The position numbers and the translations under genes were made by a program. Of a stretch of DNA of 64,000 nt, positions 57,924 to 64,000 are shown one piece after another. Source of the stretch: Clavibacter michiganensis (lineage in GTDB: Bacteria; Actinomycetota; Actinomycetes; Actinomycetales; Microbacteriaceae); contig MDHJ01000001.1 of the NCBI GenBank assembly GCA_002150995.1, positions 868,001 to 932,000 on the forward strand. The letters are read 5' to 3'. The notes under the pieces are model-generated. The model saw nothing but the letters and a program-made list of their open reading frames with translations. It ran no database searches and had not been told where the DNA came from. How positions within the stretch are numbered: the stretch's first letter is position 1; each line of letters starts with the position of its first letter.

Positions 57924-57929
57924 AGAGTA
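57924..57929 (-). promoter_or_regulatory. -10 box TACTCT for leaderless ponA
   Basis: TACTCT on the minus strand ends 7 nt before the ATG; there is no ribosome site between. Confidence 0.6.
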
Positions 57930-58021
57930 CGGGAAGGGTGTATGGGAACCCGTGAGACCTGTGCGCCGGCCGCCCGCGCCCGTCCCGTCATGCATCCAGA
58001 CCCGACCGGCAAGGAGCCGAG

Positions 58022-58204
58022 ATGACCGCAACGCCCGGGCAGTGGGAGTACCTCACCACGCCGCTGATGATCCACAACACCGCCGCCATCCTCAACACGT
58101 GGGGTTCGCAGGGCTGGGAGCTCGTGCAGGTCGTCACCGGCCCCGAGGGCGGGCTCGTCGCGTACATGAAGCGCCCCGTCGCCGACGCCGAGCACGGCGC
58201 CTGA
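58022..58204 (+). CDS. Small DUF4177-like protein
   Basis: A 60-residue protein. The body WEYLTTPLMIHNTAAILNTWGSQGWELVQVV is the short beta-alpha-beta shape of DUF4177-type proteins, and the C-terminus is charged. AAGGAG precedes the ATG. Its stop shares one base with the RidA start (TGATG), so the two are made together. The function is unknown. Confidence 0.75.
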   Translation: MTATPGQWEYLTTPLMIHNTAAILNTWGSQGWELVQVVTGPEGGLVAYMKRPVADAEHGA

Positions 58205-58668
58205 TGGGCGCCATCTCCGATCGGCTCGCCGAGCTCGGCATCGAGCTGCCGGCGGTCGCGGCGCCCGTCGCCGCCTACGTCCCCGCCGTCGTCCACGGCG
58301 GCCTCGTCTACACGAGCGGGCAGCTGCCGTTCGTCGACGGCGCGCTCGCCGCGACCGGCAAGGTCGGCGCCGAGGTGTCCGCCGAGGACGCCAAGGCGCA
58401 CGCCCGCACCTGTGCGCTGAACGGGCTCGCCGCGGCCGCGGACGCGGCGGGCGGGGTCGACCGCATCGCGCGCGTGGTCAAGGTCACGGGCTTCGTCGCC
58501 TCCGCCGAGGGCTTCACCGGGCAGCCCGGCGTCATCAACGGCGCCAGCGAGGTGCTGGGGGAGATCCTCGGCGACGCCGCGATCCACGCCCGCTCCGCCG
58601 TCGGCGTGGCGGAGCTGCCGCTCGGCTCGCCCGTCGAGGTCGAGCTCGTGGTGGCGCTCGTCGAGTAG
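58204..58668 (+). CDS. RidA-family enamine/imine deaminase
   Basis: A 154-residue YjgF/YER057c/UK114-family protein. Family strands are YVPAVVHGGLVYTSGQLPFVDG and IARVVKVTGFVASAEGF, with VGVAELPLGSPVEVELVVA at the end. The Arg that binds the substrate carboxylate in RidA proper (in the SARAA-like motif) appears as RSAVGVAELP, so this may be a divergent subfamily. It forms an operon with the DUF4177-like gene. Confidence 0.85.
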   Translation: MGAISDRLAELGIELPAVAAPVAAYVPAVVHGGLVYTSGQLPFVDGALAATGKVGAEVSAEDAKAHARTCALNGLAAAADAAGGVDRIARVVKVTGFVASAEGFTGQPGVINGASEVLGEILGDAAIHARSAVGVAELPLGSPVEVELVVALVE

Positions 58669-58685
58669 CCGCGGGCGCCTCGAGG

Positions 58686-58737
58686 GCGGACGTGCAGGAG
58701 GGCCGGGTGCACGCACCCGGCCCTCCTGCACGTCCGC
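58686..58737. terminator. Very long bidirectional hairpin terminator
   Basis: A perfect 25-bp stem (58686-58710 with 58713-58737) between the convergent RidA and acs genes, 18 nt and 10 nt from their stops. Its length is unusual even for GC-rich terminators. Confidence 0.9.
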
Positions 58738-58746
58738 GAGAGCCGG

Positions 58747-60786
<2,040 letters not shown>

Positions 60787-61157
60787 CCTCTCCGCGACCC
60801 ACGTTAGCGGGTGCCCGGGGCGGCGCCCGGAGGCTCCGGAAGCGGGATGGCGGGCGTCCGTTGCCGGGAGTCCGATGAATGATCGGCCAGAACACGCTCA
60901 ACCCTCCCGTAGCGGGAGGAGTGCGGCGTATGCTCGACCCGTCGAGCCGAGCTCGACGTGTGGCGAATTCTGGATTCCCCCGATCCGTCGTCACGTGGCG
61001 GCGCCTGTTCCCCCGATGGGCGCCGCCCCTCTCTTCTTGCGACCAGCAGCCGGGCCGATGCCGCCGCCGACGTCCTCCCCAGCTCGTTCGTCCCTGTGGA
61101 CCCCACGGCCGTCGGCCGTCATGATCCCGTCCTGCGCTCGGCACCTAGCCTCCCCGC
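60787..61157. other. Divergent promoter region of acs and the tad operon
   Basis: No gene. TAACGT on the minus strand (60801-60806) is a candidate acs -10 box. CCTCCCG-TAG-CGGGAGG (60903-60919) is a 7-bp hairpin or operator of unknown role. The stretch 60930-60970 is moderately AT-richer (GTATGCTCG, GCGAATTCTGG). Confidence 0.45.
61146..61151 (+). promoter_or_regulatory. -10 box TAGCCT for the leaderless tad operon
   Basis: TAGCCT ends 6 nt before the ATG of the pilus ATPase gene. Confidence 0.6.
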
Positions 61158-62504
61158 ATGAGCGAGTGGCACGCATCCGCCGACCGTGGAGGCACCGTCC
61201 CCGGGAGGGCGCCGGAATCAGGGTACGGGGCGCACGGACCACCCGATGCGGATGCTCCCCACGGCGATGACGCACGACCCCGTGCCGCGGTGCGCTCCCG
61301 GTCATCTGCGACGGCGACGTTCGTCCCGCGCGTCCGCGTGCCCGCTCGGACGCCGTCGGGCCGTGACGGTCGCGAGGGAGGTGCTGCCGGCGTGGGGGGA
61401 CTGGGCGGAGAGGTGGTCCTCCGCGGATCGGCGATGTCGGCGCGCGCCGGGCAGTCCTCGCTGTCCGCGGCGGATGGCCGGCCCGAGTCACCGGCGCGCC
61501 ACGTCCCTTCGGCCCTCGGGCCCCTCGCGGCCCTTGCCCGGGACCCCGCGGCGACCGACGTGTTCGTCAACGGCGACGGCGAGGTCTGGGTGGACCGGGG
61601 TCGCGGCCCCGAGCGCCGTGCCGACGTCGACCTCGGCGGGGAGCCTGCGGTGCGCGCCCTCGCCGTGCGCCTCGCCGCCGAGGGCGGGCGGCACCTCGAC
61701 GAGGCGGCGCCCTGCGTGGACGTGCGCCTCGGCGAGGGGATGCGGGTGCACGCGGTGCTGCCGCCCGTGTCGACCCGCGGCACCCTGCTCTCCATCCGGC
61801 TGCCGTCCCGGGCCCGGCCCACCCTCGACGCGCTCGACGCCGCCGGCGCCTTCCCGCCGGGCTGCCGGGCGCTCCTCGAGGAGGCGGTGCGCCGACGCAC
61901 CAACCTGCTCATCACGGGCGCGGGCGGCAGCGGGAAGACGACCCTCCTCGGCGCGCTCCTCGCCCGAGCCGATCCGCGGGAGCGCATCGTGGTCGTCGAG
62001 GACGTGGCGGAGCTCCGGGTCCGGCACCCGCACGTCGTCTGCCTCGAGGCGCGGCAGGCCAACATCGAGGGGGCGGGGGAGCTGCCGCTCCCACGGCTGG
62101 TGCGCGAGGCCCTCCGGATGCGCCCCGACCGGCTGGTGGTGGGCGAGTGCCGCGGGAGCGAGATCCGGGAGCTGCTCGGAGCGCTCAACACCGGCCATGA
62201 CGGCGGGGCCGGCACCCTGCACGCCAACGGCGTGGCCGACGTCCCGGCGCGGCTCGAGGCGCTGGGTGCGCTCGCCGGGATGGACGCGGTCACGACCGCG
62301 CGCCAGGCCGTCGGCGCGATCGGCCTGGTGGTGCACCTCGCGCGGACCGCGCAAGGCCGTCGCGTCGCGGAGGCCGGGCGCCTCGTCGCGGACGGGGGAG
62401 GGCGCCTCCGAGTGGTGCCCGTGCGCTGGTCGTCGGGCCCGGGTGCCCGCGAGCGGCCCGCGGTGACGGGAACCGTGACGGCGGCCGACATGGATCGGCC
62501 GTGA
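61158..62504 (+). CDS. tadA: TadA/CpaF-type pilus assembly ATPase
   Basis: A 448-residue type II/IV secretion ATPase. A Gly/Ala/Arg-rich, probably disordered stretch of about 115 residues comes first, then the N-terminal domain (ALARDPAATDVFVNGDGEVWVD), Walker A GAGGSGKTT, the His/Asp boxes and the MRPDRLVVGECRG Walker B region. The start has its own -10 box. The GTGA overlap couples it to tadB. It powers assembly of Flp-type pili. The long N-terminal extension is unusual; a later start is possible. Confidence 0.88.
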   Translation: MSEWHASADRGGTVPGRAPESGYGAHGPPDADAPHGDDARPRAAVRSRSSATATFVPRVRVPARTPSGRDGREGGAAGVGGLGGEVVLRGSAMSARAGQSSLSAADGRPESPARHVPSALGPLAALARDPAATDVFVNGDGEVWVDRGRGPERRADVDLGGEPAVRALAVRLAAEGGRHLDEAAPCVDVRLGEGMRVHAVLPPVSTRGTLLSIRLPSRARPTLDALDAAGAFPPGCRALLEEAVRRRTNLLITGAGGSGKTTLLGALLARADPRERIVVVEDVAELRVRHPHVVCLEARQANIEGAGELPLPRLVREALRMRPDRLVVGECRGSEIRELLGALNTGHDGGAGTLHANGVADVPARLEALGALAGMDAVTTARQAVGAIGLVVHLARTAQGRRVAEAGRLVADGGGRLRVVPVRWSSGPGARERPAVTGTVTAADMDRP

Positions 62505-63523
62505 CGGTGCGTGCGCTCGCCGGGCGCCTGCCGGCGACCCTCGCGCCGTCGCGCGCCGGAGCCGTCGTGGCGGAGGCGGAGGAGGCGGCAGCGTTCGTTC
62601 GGCGCCTCGCGGTGCTGCTCGGCGCGGGACTCCCACCGGAACGCGCGTGGCGGCAGCTCGCGCCGCCGGGCGGAAGGGCGCGACGGGGGGACGGTGCGGC
62701 GGCATCGGTCATCCGGTGCGTCGCCTCGGGCTCGGGCTCCGGCTCGGATCCCCTGTCCGCGCGCGTAGCCCACGCGGTGGGGTGCGGCCGGAGCGCGGGC
62801 GCGGGAGATGCCGCCGACACCGCGCCCTGGAGCGCCCTCGCCGCGGTGCTCGAGATCTCCGACCGCACGGGGGCGCCGATGGCGGCCGCGCTCGTGCGTC
62901 TCGCCGAGACGCTCGTCGACGTCGCCCGCGTCCGACGGGACGCAGGGACCGCGCTCGCCGGTCCGGTGGCCACGAGCCGCACCGTGCTCCTCATGCCCGG
63001 GGCCGGGATCGTGCTGGCCGCCGGGCTCGGCTTCGACCCGCTCCGCATCCTCGCCACCACCGTGCCCGGAGCCGCCTGCCTGGTGGTCGGCGGCTCGCTC
63101 GTGGCGGTCGGCTGGCGCTGGAACCGGAGCCTCGTCCGCCGGGCCCTGCCCCGTGACGCCGCACCCGGGCTCGTCCTCGACCTCGTCGCGACCGCGATGT
63201 CGAGCGGCGCGTCCGTGCCGCGCGCCGTCACTGTCGTCGGGCGCGCCTGCGAGCGCTCGGGCATCCCCGTCCGCGGCGAGCTGACGGCCGTCGCCTCCGT
63301 CGTGGAGGTCGCGACCCGGACGGGCGCGCCCGTCGTCGACCTCCTCCGCGGCGAGGCGGAGAGGGCGCGGCGCGATGCGCGTACCGGGGCTGAGCGGGCA
63401 GCCGCGCGTCTCGCCGCACGGCTGATGCTGCCGCTCGGGGTCTGCGTCCTGCCGGCCTTCCTGGCGGTCGGCGTCGTGCCGATGCTCCTGGCCGTCGTGT
63501 CCTCAACACTCGGGCGGGGATGA
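62501..63523 (+). CDS. tadB: TadB-type pilus assembly membrane protein
   Basis: A 340-residue type II secretion F-domain protein with two blocks of helices. The first F-like part (FVRRLAVLLGAGLPPERAWR) and the second (LVLDLVATAMSSGASVPRAV) are both present, so it may combine the TadB and TadC roles. It starts at the GTG overlapping the ATPase stop. The stop overlaps the next ATG (ATGA), so a third gene belongs to the operon. Confidence 0.85.
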   Translation: MTVRALAGRLPATLAPSRAGAVVAEAEEAAAFVRRLAVLLGAGLPPERAWRQLAPPGGRARRGDGAAASVIRCVASGSGSGSDPLSARVAHAVGCGRSAGAGDAADTAPWSALAAVLEISDRTGAPMAAALVRLAETLVDVARVRRDAGTALAGPVATSRTVLLMPGAGIVLAAGLGFDPLRILATTVPGAACLVVGGSLVAVGWRWNRSLVRRALPRDAAPGLVLDLVATAMSSGASVPRAVTVVGRACERSGIPVRGELTAVASVVEVATRTGAPVVDLLRGEAERARRDARTGAERAAARLAARLMLPLGVCVLPAFLAVGVVPMLLAVVSSTLGRG

Positions 63524-64000
63524 GGGCGTCCACCGGTGGTCGGGCGCGCGCGATCCGTCGATGCGGCGCCGGGCATGGTGATGACCTGCCGATGGGCGGC
63601 AGGCACGGACGGCGGGCGATGCCCGCCAGGGGAGAGGACGAGGACATGGGACGAGTCGAGGAGCCGGCATCGGCGACGGCGGACCGCGGGGCGGTGGCGG
63701 CATCGTGCGGCGGGGCCTCCCGCGGGTCCGAGGCGGCATCCCGCGCCGCTCCCGACGCGGGGGCGTCGAGAGCATCGAGGTGCCGCTCCGACTGGCCGCT
63801 CGCGGTGGTGGCAGCGGTGCCTCCGGTGACGAGCAGCGGGGGCCGTGAGGCGTCCTCGGGCCGCGTGTCGAGCGGCGCCGACGGTGGAGGGACGTGCGCG
63901 CGGCCCGGGCCCACGAGGGTCGCTCTCGCCATGCGGATAGCCGGCCGGGCCGTCCTCGACCGGGCGTCGAGCGACCGCGGCGCCGCCACGGCGGAGTACG
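63520..64000 (+). CDS. Partial DUF4244/Flp-pilin-like protein, cut by window end
   Basis: The frame that begins at the ATG overlapping the tadB stop stays open for 160 codons to the window edge. The last visible residues, SSDRGAATAEY, are the start of the short pilin-like DUF4244/TadE-type helix. The first 130 residues are Arg/Gly/Ser-rich with no domain; the ATG at 63931 (MRIAGRAVLDRA), close to the pilin part, or the ATG at 63646 could be the true start. The rest lies outside. Confidence 0.6.
   Translation, partial: MRASTGGRARAIRRCGAGHGDDLPMGGRHGRRAMPARGEDEDMGRVEEPASATADRGAVAASCGGASRGSEAASRAAPDAGASRASRCRSDWPLAVVAAVPPVTSSGGREASSGRVSSGADGGGTCARPGPTRVALAMRIAGRAVLDRASSDRGAATAEY

Overview
The window is a high-GC chromosomal segment with G/C-ending codons, TANNNT -10 boxes directly in front of start codons, and actinobacterial gene neighbourhoods (dnaX-recR-lysC-asd, pta-ackA, mqo, LPxTG-type surface proteins). 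It most resembles a plant-associated Microbacteriaceae such as Clavibacter. That name is an inference from gene content and style, not from a database match. No phage, insertion sequence, CRISPR array or plasmid origin was seen.

Layout. 1-9.8 kb: a sugar ABC importer followed by GH42 beta-galactosidase, GH31 alpha-xylosidase and GH1 beta-glucosidase, behind a LacI-type palindrome; the enzyme set fits uptake and dismantling of xyloglucan oligosaccharides from plant walls. 9.9-17.2 kb: MarR and LysR regulators, a class V aminotransferase divergent from the LysR gene, a Bcr/CflA-like MFS exporter, an acyltransferase-like membrane protein, an antibiotic-kinase-like protein and a membrane protein. 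17.4-21.7 kb: tRNA-Ser(GGA), a 930-residue LuxR-family ATPase regulator with an altered Walker A motif, an NAD(P)-binding protein and the SRP RNA. 21.8-25.1 kb: pta-ackA. 25.4-33.5 kb: a 1941-residue LPxTG surface protein with eight Ig-like domains and a 525-residue tract having Asp at every third position, followed by a DUF5819/HTTM membrane pair. 33.5-43.3 kb: dnaX, recR, lysC, asd, mqo, an SOS-boxed radical SAM gene, a pseudo-receiver regulator and thymidine kinase. 43.7-49.7 kb: an envelope cluster (tyrosine autokinase, membrane-anchored repeat protein, DUF4012 protein, two small LPxTG proteins). 49.8-60.8 kb: a VanZ-like protein, two class A penicillin-binding proteins, an acyltransferase, tRNA-Pro(CGG), a metallophosphoesterase, a RidA protein and acetyl-CoA synthetase. 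61.2-64 kb: the start of a tad pilus operon, cut by the window end.

Two features cross the whole window. Six genes (GH42, the acyltransferase-like gene, pta, dnaX, asd and the tyrosine autokinase) are each broken by loss of exactly one base at a C- or G-rich site. Because dnaX and asd should be essential, these look like consensus errors rather than real pseudogenes. Also, at least nine genes have a -10 box 6-7 nt before the start codon, so their mRNAs are probably leaderless.

The most unusual locus is the Asp-every-third-residue surface protein next to the DUF5819/HTTM pair; any functional link between them is a hypothesis.
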